Both the position numbers and the translations under genes were made by a program. A stretch of 52,900 bases of DNA from positions 1 through 52,900 of the forward strand of contig NW_026971536.1 in NCBI RefSeq assembly GCF_963678635.1, read 5' to 3'. Origin of the DNA: Symsagittifera roscoffensis. Taxonomy: Eukaryota; Xenacoelomorpha; Acoela; Convolutidae. The notes under the pieces are model-generated. The model was not told the origin of the DNA and ran no database searches. It saw only the letters and a program-made list of their open reading frames with translations. Of the stretch, positions 10,266 to 18,340 are shown in pieces; positions within the stretch are counted from its first letter, which is position 1, and the number at the start of each line of letters is the position of its first letter.

Positions 10266-10530
10266 AGGTGAAGTTGTTGCGTTTGTCTCGCAATATCCTA
10301 ATAATCCTAGGGGTAGTGTTATTTTTTTGGTGTATTATTATATACGTGTAGTGAAATAATATATGAATTAATATCCTTTTCATATCTTATTGATGATATA
10401 GTTATTTTGAAAAATTTGTGAATTGGTCTGAATTCAAAATCTGACATAAGGAGTTGTTGTTTATTTTGATTTGTGTTATACTGATGAACTTGTTTTATGG
10501 AGAATTTATAAGCAGTTCCTGATAGCGGTT

Positions 10531-12255
10531 TCAGGTGTCTTCGTTCTTGATTATAAATTGGGTGAAAAATGGTGGTTGTTTGTTTAATCTTTGGAAAAAT
10601 GTTAAAGCGGTGTTCTTTATTTTTGTGTATTTGTCTTTTATGTGTAACTTGCTGTTTAATATATTTATGGTTGGTATATACTCAGTAATAAATGGTATGC
10701 CTATGATATTGTACTTAATATCAGTGATATGAAATGTTTGTTTGAATGGTTTGTTTAGAATTTCGTTTTGTTCCATTGTTCTTGTGGGAACAAGGAATAA
10801 TTGGATTTTTCCATAGTTCGTTAACATTGATCCTTAAGATGTTGCTAACTTGCTAGATGTTTCTAAAGGTTTTAAAATTGGATGTAGTAATTTGATTTCA
10901 TTCCATGTAGGGATATTGATGATATTTGATTCTGCGCCTGAATCGATTAAAAAATCAATTTCAAGATCTGGTGGTTGAAATTCTTCGTTTTTTGGGCTTC
11001 CTAAGAGAATTGGGATTGTCCAAATTTTTTCTCGTGGCTGTTCTTTATGGATGTTCTGATATATGTGATTTGTAGTTAGGTTTTTTGCTTTAGCTTTTTT
11101 AAATGAATTTTCCGTGTGAATACTGTGTAATTTCTGGGTGGTTTGTGTATTATTATTATTCGGTCCTAAATAATAATTATTAAGGAGTTCTAAATGATTT
11201 TCATATATGTATGAACTAAAAGGTTCTTCATATGTGGTTGATTCATAGTCATTATCAACAGTTATCATGTTAATTAAGATATTATTATCTGTATCGCTTT
11301 CACTGTCTGTTGATTCGCAATTAATGTGGTTTACTGTTAATTCGATATTTTCTATGTTTTCTATACCTGGGGGGTCTTGAGTTATTTCTTCGTTTGTTTG
11401 TACTTGATTAATTTGTCTTTGGTGTTTTGGTGTATTGCTTCTATGTCGATGCTGGGAATTGTGATGACGATTATTATTCCTATAAGGTGATTGGGAATAA
11501 TTTCTATATCGATTATTGTAACTGGAATTTCGATTTTGTGAGTTATTTCTAGATCTATTGTGTTGATTGTCATTTGATCTATGATAGTTTGATCTGTTGT
11601 ATGAGTTATTTCGTGATCTATTGTTTGTATAATTATTACGGTTGTTGGAATAGCTTCTATTTCTGTTGTTTGAATAGTTTCTGTTCCTATTATTTGAAAA
11701 TTTTCTATTTCTTGAAGATGAATTTCGTGACTGATGGTTTGAATAATGTCTATTTCTGTTTGGCTGGGAACTGGATGCTGAAACAAATTGTGTTGAGTTT
11801 GAATTTGATCGTGGATAATTGTTTCTACTATTTGATCGACTATATCTATTTTGTGAGAAATTTCGTGAATTACTTCGTTCAGGTGATCTACCTCCATAAC
11901 TTGAGTTATACGGTGATTGATTTCGAGAATAGTTTTGGTTGCTTGGAAGTGGTTTTCCAGAACTATTGTTACTGAATACATTTTTGTTTGGTAGGTTTTG
12001 ATCTTTTTTCCTGTATTGATAAAATGATTTGTTTGATTCTTTGTGTTTTTGAGGTTTATTTTGGTTGTCTTGCTATTTTTGTCTACATTCAGAGATACTG
12101 TGTCCGTATCGACGACAATAATTACACCATTTCTTAAAAGATGGTTTGCCTTTCCAGTTTGGGTTCTTTTCATAGATGTTTAAAATTTCGGTGATTTTTT
12201 CAGATAGGTCTACATCTGATTCTTGTATATTGTTAATGTGTTTTTTTGTTAACAA
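10531..12255 (-). pseudogene. pol: Nucleocapsid CCHC knuckle, RSN-rich tail and aspartic protease (element A)
   Basis: One reading frame runs through this span, interrupted only by TAG 12073-12075 and TAA 10834-10836. It encodes a CCHC knuckle (CNYCRRYGHSISEC, CX2CX4HX4C), then about 200 residues dominated by Arg, Ser, Asn and Tyr, an RNA-binding nucleocapsid-like tail. The protease follows, with active-site DFLIDSGAESNI (DSG at residues 109-111 of the 10834-11268 piece), and its second half (NIIGIPFITEY) comes after the TAA. Protease would cut the Gag-Pol polyprotein. The TAG directly follows the knuckle and is followed by CAA. The frame joins the capsid frame by a one-base shift at a T run (about 12246-12255). 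Confidence 0.75.
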
Positions 12256-13460
12256 AAAAAGTGATTAACATATTGTAATTTCAAGTTTTCGGTTTCTTCG
12301 AGTTTCATTGTGATCTCTGCTTGTTCTAATTTATCGACTAGTTTTCTGAAATCTAGATCCGGTTCTCGAATTGAGGAAGGATGAGATGCTCTTTTCTTTA
12401 TTGCATTTTTTCTTAATTGTGGTGTTATGGTCTTCATTAAGATTTCTGTAATTTTTGTGTTTTTATAATCGTGTGTTTTAAGCGAATATGCTTTTCGAAC
12501 TAGTGTTTCGATTTTGACTGCTAGTTGTTTTATTGTTTCATTTGGTAATCTTCGAAATTCATTACATAAAACTCTTTGATGTTGTTTGTTTCTTTCAGAA
12601 TCAAACATTTTCGAGAATTCCTGTGTGAATCTTTTCCAATCTGATTTTATGTCTATAGGTAGTACTGAAAACCATTTTTGTGCTGCGCCATCTAGTGTTG
12701 TTTGTATCAACGCTGTGCGGCGATGTATCCAATATTGATGGTGTGGTGTATTTATTGGTTCAGGTCCTATATTTAAAATCAGATTTGCTGTGACTGCGTT
12801 TAAGTAGTCTTCTACTGAGTATTCAGGGTCTGTTCCTGTAAATACCATGAGTGGTTTATTTGATGTTATTGATGATCCTCCCATGAGATATGTGTTCATC
12901 GTCATTTGTAATGACTCTGCGTCGTTTGGTATTTGTGAAAAATTTGTCAATTGATTTTTTGTGTTTTCATGTTGTTGTAGATAATATGGTAATGGGATTT
13001 CATTTTGCATTTGGTTTGGTTGATATGAATGCATAGTCATTGGATTTTGTGTTTGCATTGGTTGAAAAAAATGTGTATTGTATGAATTTGGCATTTGTGG
13101 TTGTTGATGCTGAGTATCTAGCGGGTTTTCAGGAAAAATTCTTTTATATTGAGTATGTTGTGGTTTTCGTGTTCGATACTCTTGTATGTATGGTTCAAAA
13201 ATATCTGGTAAATGATCATCATCGGATGATACATAATCCGTATGGTGAGATTTCTGTTGTCGATTTTTATTTTGTTGAAAAAATGGGTAATTTTCACTAT
13301 AATCCTGTGTAGGATGCTGAGTAGGTTGAAAATTTACTGAATTGTTTGTTTTTGTTGGTCTATCCCAATTGTTGGAATATACATGATTATTATTTGGTTT
13401 TCGTGGGGAGTAGTTTTTTTCTTCTTGGTGGATGTGTGTAATTATAATTGTGTTCTGCAA
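12249..13460 (-). pseudogene. gag: Gag: Gln/Pro-rich region and capsid (element A)
   Basis: The open stretch is 403 codons. The first 190 residues are Gln/Pro/Asn-rich and disordered. Residues of about 205-345 form the capsid domain of the retrotransposon-gag type (VFTGTDPEYSVEDYLNAV; DGAAQKWFSVLP; WKRFTQEFSKMF; FRRLPNETIKQ). A helical C-terminus leads into the CCHC knuckle in the next frame. The ATG at its start is not a real start: the N-terminal frame at 13390-14646 overlaps it by 71 bp and the switch falls in a run of A. The equivalent site in the second duplicated copy reads straight through in this frame, so the break is an indel here. Confidence 0.75.
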
Positions 13461-14646
13461 AATTATTTCTTGTGAATGTCCTTCTTGGTTTTGATGGTCT
13501 TGTCATTGGTCTATATGTTTGGTAATCCATATGTGAAAATTTAGGGGCTAAAGTGGCTGAAGGTTTTACAGTTGATTGTAATGTTATTTGTGGTGATGTC
13601 ACTTTATTTTTTTGTGTTGTGAAATTTTGATGTATTGGTGAAATACTTTGTTGCGTAGTTGTTATTGTAGTGTGAACAATTTCTTCATTTATGAACTGTG
13701 ATGGTGTTTGAATATCTTGTTGTGTAAGATTTCGAGTTCCATTGAAGTCTTCATTATGAATAACCGTTGAATTTAAACTATTGTTTTGTGTATCAGGCAA
13801 AAATGTATTATAACTTAAAGGTGTGGAGTCAATTGTAAATGGTATAATATTTATATAATTTCGGTGAAAAGATATTGTATCTATCGCTTGACTTGAAATA
13901 GCATTTGGGAAGTTTATAAATAATGGATGAGACCAATCGGGGTCCCAAATATAATCAGATTGTTCATGAATGACTGTGTCGTCAGTGTTACTTTGAGGTC
14001 TAAAATTTTTTCTTGCTTCGTGTATTAAATCTATATTATGTCCGAAATAATCAATTATAAACCATGCTAATATTTTTTGTAAGTCGTGTTTGGAATTTTG
14101 TGAAACGTCCTTATTTGAAAAACTTTCACGGATTGCGTATAAAAATGTAGAAAATGCGGTGATTTCGTTTCTAACCTTGGTGTGTCTAGATGTCTGAATT
14201 GGTGATGTACTTTGCGTTTCTGTTGTTTCTAATATATTTAAATTTGTGCATATTATAGCAAAAACTTCATTTGTGAATATTGAGTTTGCTCTCTGTGAGT
14301 TATGGTATTGTATATTTTTAATATATTCTGTGAATACTTTTGAAAAATCGAGATCAAAATCATCTGTTTGAACAACGTATTTCTTGTTTTCTGGTGTCCA
14401 GATTCCTATAGTGTAGATACCGTACTGTTGTTTTTTTTGCGATATCTTTATATAATGTTCTATTAGTTGTTTTCTTATTTTTACATCTGGAAATTCTGTT
14501 TTAAATGGACTGATTCCTGGTTCAAATAGATTTATGAGTAAATTTTTACAGAATTTTATTTGTCCTCTATCAGTATCTGAGTCTATAACAAAAGAGGATG
14601 CTTGTTCGTGATCTATGCTTTCTTCACTTTGAGTTTGGCTGCTCAT
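13390..14646 (-). pseudogene. gag: Gag N-terminal domain, copy 1 (element A)
   Basis: The 418 codons from ATG 14646 (MSSQTQSEES) are a plausible true Gag start. Residues of about 25-230 look folded and helical (FCKNLLINLFEPG, FTNEVFAIICTNL, LQKILAWFIIDYFG). The rest is Thr/Gln/Ser/Pro-rich and ends in a basic stretch (RPSKPRRTFTRNN). I do not recognise the folded domain; by position it would be matrix-like. It runs into the capsid frame through a frameshift at the end. This copy is uninterrupted, whereas copy 2 has one extra T in a T run and stops early. Confidence 0.65.
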
Positions 14647-14935
14647 TGTTACGTTTGATGACTGATAAAAGATAATTGTTAATGTGTCTGATTGGTTGAC
14701 TCCAATTGTATAGATGTACTGGTTTAGGCTTGTGTTTCTTTTTTATTCTATTTTTTCCTTTTTCTGATGAAATTGTATTTGTTTCTGAGTCGGAAAAATA
14801 TACTGAATCCTGAATTGGATAAGACTGCTTTATTGAATCTTCTACTTTGTATAGTGCGTCGAGACTACTGACTTCTGAGTCGGAAAATGCGTTTCGGTGT
14901 TTTGAAAATCGTTTTCGTGTTATCTGTCTTTGTTT
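14624..14935 (-). CDS. Upstream ORF (second frame), duplicated copy 1
   Basis: This is an open frame of 103 codons without an ATG, overlapping the Gag start by 23 bp in another frame. The protein is polar and acidic, then basic (FSDSEVSSLDALHK, then a KNRIKKKHKPKP stretch), then HLYNWSQPI. The open frame, its stop and the overlap are kept in both duplicated copies despite substitutions. See the 16345-16656 entry for the other copy. Confidence 0.35.
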   Translation of the reverse strand, partial: KQRQITRKRFSKHRNAFSDSEVSSLDALYKVEDSIKQSYPIQDSVYFSDSETNTISSEKGKNRIKKKHKPKPVHLYNWSQPIRHINNYLLSVIKRNNEQPNSK

Positions 14936-15090
14936 TCATTGAGTTGTCTTTTTAGTGATTGCCGTTTTGTGTGAATGTATTCAATTTTTTGTGTATGCGG
15001 GGTTAGAACAAGATCGTTTTTTTTTTGGTTTTCAATTTGACAATCGTGTATGACAATTGTTTGTTTTTTTCCTAGATTTTTTAATGACAT
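14920..15090 (-). CDS. Upstream ORF (first frame), duplicated copy 1
   Basis: The 56 codons start at an ATG at 15090 (MSLKNLGKKQTIVIHD) and end basic (KRQSLKRQ). The downstream open frame begins inside its last codons, so a one-base backward shift would join them. The apparently longer ORF that reaches 15180 is created by the duplication junction fusing Gag coding to this leader ORF. Confidence 0.3.
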   Translation of the reverse strand: MSLKNLGKKQTIVIHDCQIENQKKNDLVLTPHTQKIEYIHTKRQSLKRQLNENKDR

Positions 15091-15115
15091 AAGGTTTAGG
15101 ATGATGGGTGCAAGG

Positions 15116-15322
15116 TTAGTTTCGTGGGGAGTAGTTTTTTTTTCTTGGTGGATGTGTGTAATTATAATTGTGTTCTGCAAAATTATTTCTTGTGAATGTC
15201 CTTCTTGGTTTTGATGGTCTTGTCATTGGTCTATATGTTTGGTAATCCATATGTGAAAATTTAGGGGCTAAAGTGGCTGAAGGTTTTACAGTTGATTGTA
15301 ATGTTATTTGTGGTGATGTCAC
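15116..15322 (-). pseudogene. gag: Gag N-terminal domain tail, copy 2, ended by the duplication junction
   Basis: This is the Thr/Pro-rich and basic end of the Gag N-terminal domain in the second copy. At the A run where copy 1 is frameshifted, this copy reads on in the capsid frame (RKKNYSPR) for a few codons and then hits a stop at the junction. It shows that the two Gag frames were continuous before copy 1 gained its indel. Confidence 0.6.
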
Positions 15323-15323
15323 T

Positions 15324-16367
15324 TTATTTTTTTTGTGTTGTGAAATTTTGATGTATTGGTGAAATACTTTGTTGCGTAGTTGTTATTGTAGTGTGAACAA
15401 TTTCTTCATTTATGAACTGTGATGGTGTTTGAATATCTTGTTGTGTAAGATTTCGAGTTCCATTGAGGTCTTCATTATGAATAACCGTTGAATTTAAACT
15501 ATTGTTTTGTGTATCAGGCAAAAATGTATTATAACTTAAAGGTGTGGCGTCAATTGTATATGGTATAATATTTATATAATTTCGGTGAAAAGATATTGTA
15601 TCTATCGCTTGACTTGAAATAGCATTTGGGAAGTGTATAAATAATGGATGAGACCCATCGGGGTCCCAAATATAATCAGATTGTTCATGAATGACTGTGT
15701 CGTCAGTGTTACTTTGAGGTCTAAAGTTTTTTCTTGCTTCGTGTATTAAATCTATATTATGTCCGAAATAATCAATTATAAACCATGCTAATATTTTTTG
15801 TAAGTCGTGTTTGGAATTTTGTGAAACGTCCTTATTTGAAAAACTTTCACGGATTGCGTATAAAAATGTAGAAAATGCGGTGATTTCGTTTCTAACCTTG
15901 GTGTGTCTAGATGTCTGAATTGGTGATGTACTTTGCGTTTCTATTGTTTCTAATATATTTAAATTTGTGCATATTATAGCAAAAACTTCATTTGTGAATA
16001 TTAAGTTTGCTCTCTGTGAGTTATGGTATTGTATATTTTTAATATATTCTGTGAATACTTTTGAAAATTCGAGATCAAAATCATCTGTTTGAACAACGTA
16101 TTTCTTGTTTTCTGGTGACCAGATTCCTATAGTGTAGATACCGTACTGTTGTTTTTTTTGCGATATCTTTATATAATGTTCTATTAGTTGTTTTCTTATT
16201 TTTACATCTGGAAATTCTGTTTTACATGGACTGATTCCTGGTTCAAATAGATTTATGAGTAAATTTTTACAGAACTTTATTTGTCCTCTATCAGTATCTG
16301 AGTCTATAACAAAAGAGGATGCTTGTTCGTGATCTATGCTTTCTTCACTTTGAGTGTGGCTGCTCAT
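15324..16367 (-). pseudogene. gag: Gag N-terminal domain, copy 2, truncated by a frameshift
   Basis: The 347 codons from ATG 16367 (MSSHTQSEES) are nearly identical to copy 1 up to FTTQK. There, one extra T on the plus strand (eight instead of seven at about 15326-15334) shifts the frame and creates an immediate stop. Substitutions relative to copy 1 are scattered. Being nearest the presumed 5' end of element A, this copy would be translated first. Confidence 0.65.
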
Positions 16368-16656
16368 TGTTACGTTTGATGACTGTTAAAAGATAATTGT
16401 TAATGTGTCTGATTGGTTGACTCCAATTGTATAGATGTACTGGTTTAGGCTTGTGTTTCTTTTTTATTCTATTTTTTCCTTTTTCTGATGAAATTGTATT
16501 TGTTTCTGAGTCGAAAAAATATACTGAATCCTGAATTGGATAAGACTGCTTTATTGAATCTTCTACTTTGTGTAGTGCGTCGAGACTACTGACTTCTGAG
16601 TCGGAAAATGCGTTTCGGTGTTTTGAAAATCGTTTTCGTGTTATCTGTCTTTGTTT
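16345..16656 (-). CDS. Upstream ORF (second frame), copy 2
   Basis: The frame is open for 103 codons from just after a TGA to TGA 16345-16347, overlapping the Gag ATG by 23 bp in a different frame. It lacks an ATG and would need a frameshift from the 16641-16811 ORF. An acidic Ser/Asp patch, a Lys-rich patch and a C-terminal helix are visible. Substitutions between the copies (for example His to Tyr, Phe to Ser) leave it open. No family is recognised; it could be a leader peptide, an alternative N-terminal Gag extension or chance. Confidence 0.35.
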   Translation of the reverse strand, partial: KQRQITRKRFSKHRNAFSDSEVSSLDALHKVEDSIKQSYPIQDSVYFFDSETNTISSEKGKNRIKKKHKPKPVHLYNWSQPIRHINNYLLTVIKRNNEQPHSK

Positions 16657-16811
16657 TCATTGAATTGTCTTTTTAGTGATTGCCGTTTTGTGTGAATGTA
16701 TTCAATTTTTTGTGTATGCGGGGTTAGAACAAGATCGTTTTTTTTTTGGTTTTCAATTTGACAATCGTGTATGACAATTGTTTGTTTATTTCCTAGATTT
16801 TTTAATGACAT
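16641..16811 (-). CDS. Upstream ORF (first frame), copy 2
   Basis: This small ORF has 56 codons from ATG 16811 to TAA 16641 and lies at the 3' edge of the leader. It is rich in Lys, Asn, Gln and His with a basic C-terminus, and overlaps the next open frame by about 16 bp. Upstream of it the duplication ends and the repeat-rich leader begins. It could act as a translation-modulating upstream ORF for Gag. Confidence 0.3.
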   Translation of the reverse strand: MSLKNLGNKQTIVIHDCQIENQKKNDLVLTPHTQKIEYIHTKRQSLKRQFNENKDR

Positions 16812-16898
16812 AAGGTTTAGGATGATGGGTGCAAGGTTGTTTGTAAGTGGTTTTAATTTCCTAGACTGTTAGTTCTTAGGATTTTTTGGTTAGCTTAG

Positions 16899-17258
16899 CC
16901 TGGGTCTTTTTATTCAGGGTTGGAGAGAAAAGTATATCGATTCCGGAGAATGATTTTTACTTTCTCGTGGCTAAAATAAGCTAAGGTGTTAACTTACTTA
17001 ATCTTACTTAGGGGTAGTGATTGTGTTCAAGGGTTGGAGAATAGTATGTCGATCCACAAGGTTCAGGTATAATTAGAACGCAAGTAGTTCGTTAGGTACT
17101 ATTTTAAATTTACTAAGTCTAAGTTTATCCTGGGTCGTATAAGAGGAGGGGTCAAGTGAAGGATGAATAACCGAAGTTCTTCACTGTTTAGCCTAATATA
17201 AATGATTAGTGTTTGAAAAATTTCTATTAGTCCTGGGTCTTTTGAGAAGGTTGGAGAG
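16899..17258. repeat. Degenerate repeated phrases in the element A leader
   Basis: CCTGGGTC occurs at 16899, 17129 and 17232. GGTTGGAGAG or a close variant occurs at 16918, 17032 and 17249, in two cases just after the first motif and each time followed within about 20 bp by ATCGA or TCGAT. Spacing of roughly 100-115 bp suggests decayed tandem units. Repeats like these upstream of gag act as enhancer or insulator arrays in some gypsy elements; that role is only an analogy here. Confidence 0.45.
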
Positions 17259-17323
17259 TGAATCGACGTTTGAGGTCGTTAGACACTTGATAGGTGGGTG
17301 GGGAAGAACAAAATTGTTCTTTT

Positions 17324-17405
17324 GATCCAAGGATAAGCCTTGATGATCAGAATTCAAATTTAGGATAGAAAATTAAATTAGATCCAAGGATAAGCCTTAA
17401 TGATC
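17324..17405. repeat. 25-bp direct repeat pair
   Basis: GATCCAAGGATAAGCCTT followed by (G or A)ATGATC occurs at 17324-17348 and 17381-17405 with one visible difference, 57 bp apart. It lies in the presumed leader or LTR. Confidence 0.8.
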
Positions 17406-17625
17406 TGGTTTAAGATTAAAAAGTTTTTAGATTTAGAAAATATAAAGTTTAAAAATTTTGAAATAACAATTTGTGACTTATAGTTTTGATGAAGTTAGTT
17501 TATTTATGATGGCTGTTATGTTTAGGTGATGAAGCTGGAACAACAGGATAATTAATGCTTACTAACGATTTATTGTCATGCTACTAATTTTTGTTTATAT
17601 TTTGAATAAATTATTTTAAAATTTG

Positions 17626-17634
17626 TTTTATATA
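17626..17634 (-). promoter_or_regulatory. TATA-like motif, minus strand
   Basis: The minus strand reads TATATAAAA here, upstream of all element A genes and pointing towards them. It is a plausible core promoter, but the region is AT-rich and such motifs are common by chance. Confidence 0.25.
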
Positions 17635-18314
17635 GTACTGCAGTTGAAGAAGCGATTAGTGATGTTTTTATCAATCGTTTTTGAACAATAATAATTTATT
17701 TAGCGCCTGGTAAATGCATTGAAGATTATTCTTCAACAACTTTATGTTTGCGAATGGAAATCTTAATTCATTGCCGGTATAATTCTAAATATAAAAGTTT
17801 GTTGTGGCTTTTGCCGTACGATCATGAAACTATTCGGTAAGTTTCTTCGTAGTCGTATGTCGTCTCTTGTCCGAGGTCTGTTTCCAATACGTCGTTGTTC
17901 TAGTTTTGTTTGGAAGAGTGGTTTTGATCTATTGAATCGTAGAGACCATTCAATTAAATTATTGTCGTATAACATTTTGAAAATGTTTTTGTCTATTTTC
18001 TAATCTATTTTTTTCCAAGCTAATTTGTTTTTAAGGTCTTGTTTGAGACTTATGGTCGCACCAGATGAGTTAGGTATGGAGGTCTAGCTCACAGAGTAAT
18101 TTCGGATATGGTACACCGTCTGCTCGTCACGCTATCTTATTTTCGGCCGGATAGATTCGTGCAACTTCTTAGTCTAATACCGATCCTAATCTTACTCTTA
18201 TTACTACTAGTTTCAGGGTGTTTAACTAGTCACTGCTAGGCTCAATAGATCTAGAGTATACTGGTATTGTTGCGGCTGCTGATGTACTCGGGAGTTAAAT
18301 TCAAATCTCTCTGC

Positions 18315-18340
18315 TGCTGAAATTACAAGTAATTTCAGCA
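18315..18340. repeat. Perfect 26-nt palindrome
   Basis: Two 12-base arms, TGCTGAAATTAC and its exact complement, are separated by AA. It lies at the point where the G/T-rich element composition gives way to the AT-rich middle region, so it may mark or sit near the outer end of element A. Confidence 0.8.

Larger units (their letters stand above)
13398..16838. repeat. 1,721-bp tandem duplication inside gag
   Basis: Sequence 13398-15118 recurs at 15119-16838 with an offset of 1,721 bp at both ends (the TTCGTGGGGAGTAG phrase at 13400 and 15121; CAAGGTT at 15111 and 16832). The copies differ by scattered substitutions and single-base changes in homopolymer runs. The unit covers the upstream ORF pair and the Gag N-terminal domain. 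The junction at about 15118 joins Gag coding directly to leader sequence. It is either a recent duplication in this copy or an assembly artefact from two alleles or copies. Confidence 0.95.
1..18340 (-). mobile_element. Element A: decayed Ty3/gypsy-type retrotransposon with envelope-like gene
   Basis: Read on the minus strand, the order is gag, CCHC knuckle, protease, reverse transcriptase, RNase H, integrase, envelope-like gene. Integrase downstream of RNase H is the Ty3/gypsy (Metaviridae) order, and a gene in env position makes it errantivirus-like in layout. The plus strand is strikingly G/T-rich along most of it, so the coding strand is A/C-rich. Neither LTR could be delimited: the 5' end should lie in 16.84-18.34 kb and the 3' end is probably left of the window. 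Stops and frameshifts in every gene, plus a lost RT catalytic residue, mark it as a non-autonomous copy. The right boundary given is approximate. Confidence 0.75.
16839..18340 (-). other. Leader and possible 5' LTR region of element A
   Basis: Reading leftwards this lies upstream of all element A genes, where a 5' LTR, primer-binding site and leader are expected. I could not find a convincing tRNA-complementary primer site or TG...CA ends. It contains degenerate phrases repeated about every 100 bp (CCTGGGTC and GGTTGGAGAG), a 25-bp direct repeat, a TATA-like motif pointing left and a perfect palindrome at its right end. A 70-codon basic ORF at 17763-17975 (minus) is present, with no sign that it is real. 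No second LTR copy lies inside the window for comparison. Confidence 0.35.

Noticed and set aside
11382-12173. 263-codon ORF rich in Ile and Thr on the minus strand
   Set aside because: It is the shifted frame of the Arg/Ser/Asn-rich nucleocapsid tail; the low-complexity Ile/Thr pattern comes from reading those codons one base off. The neighbouring frame joins the CCHC knuckle to the protease.
14920-15180. 86-codon ORF on the minus strand
   Set aside because: It is a chimera made by the duplication junction: its first part is the out-of-place Gag frame and the rest is the upstream ORF.
17763-17975. 70-codon basic ORF in the leader region of element A
   Set aside because: It lies upstream of gag in probable LTR or leader sequence, with no family and no evidence of conservation.
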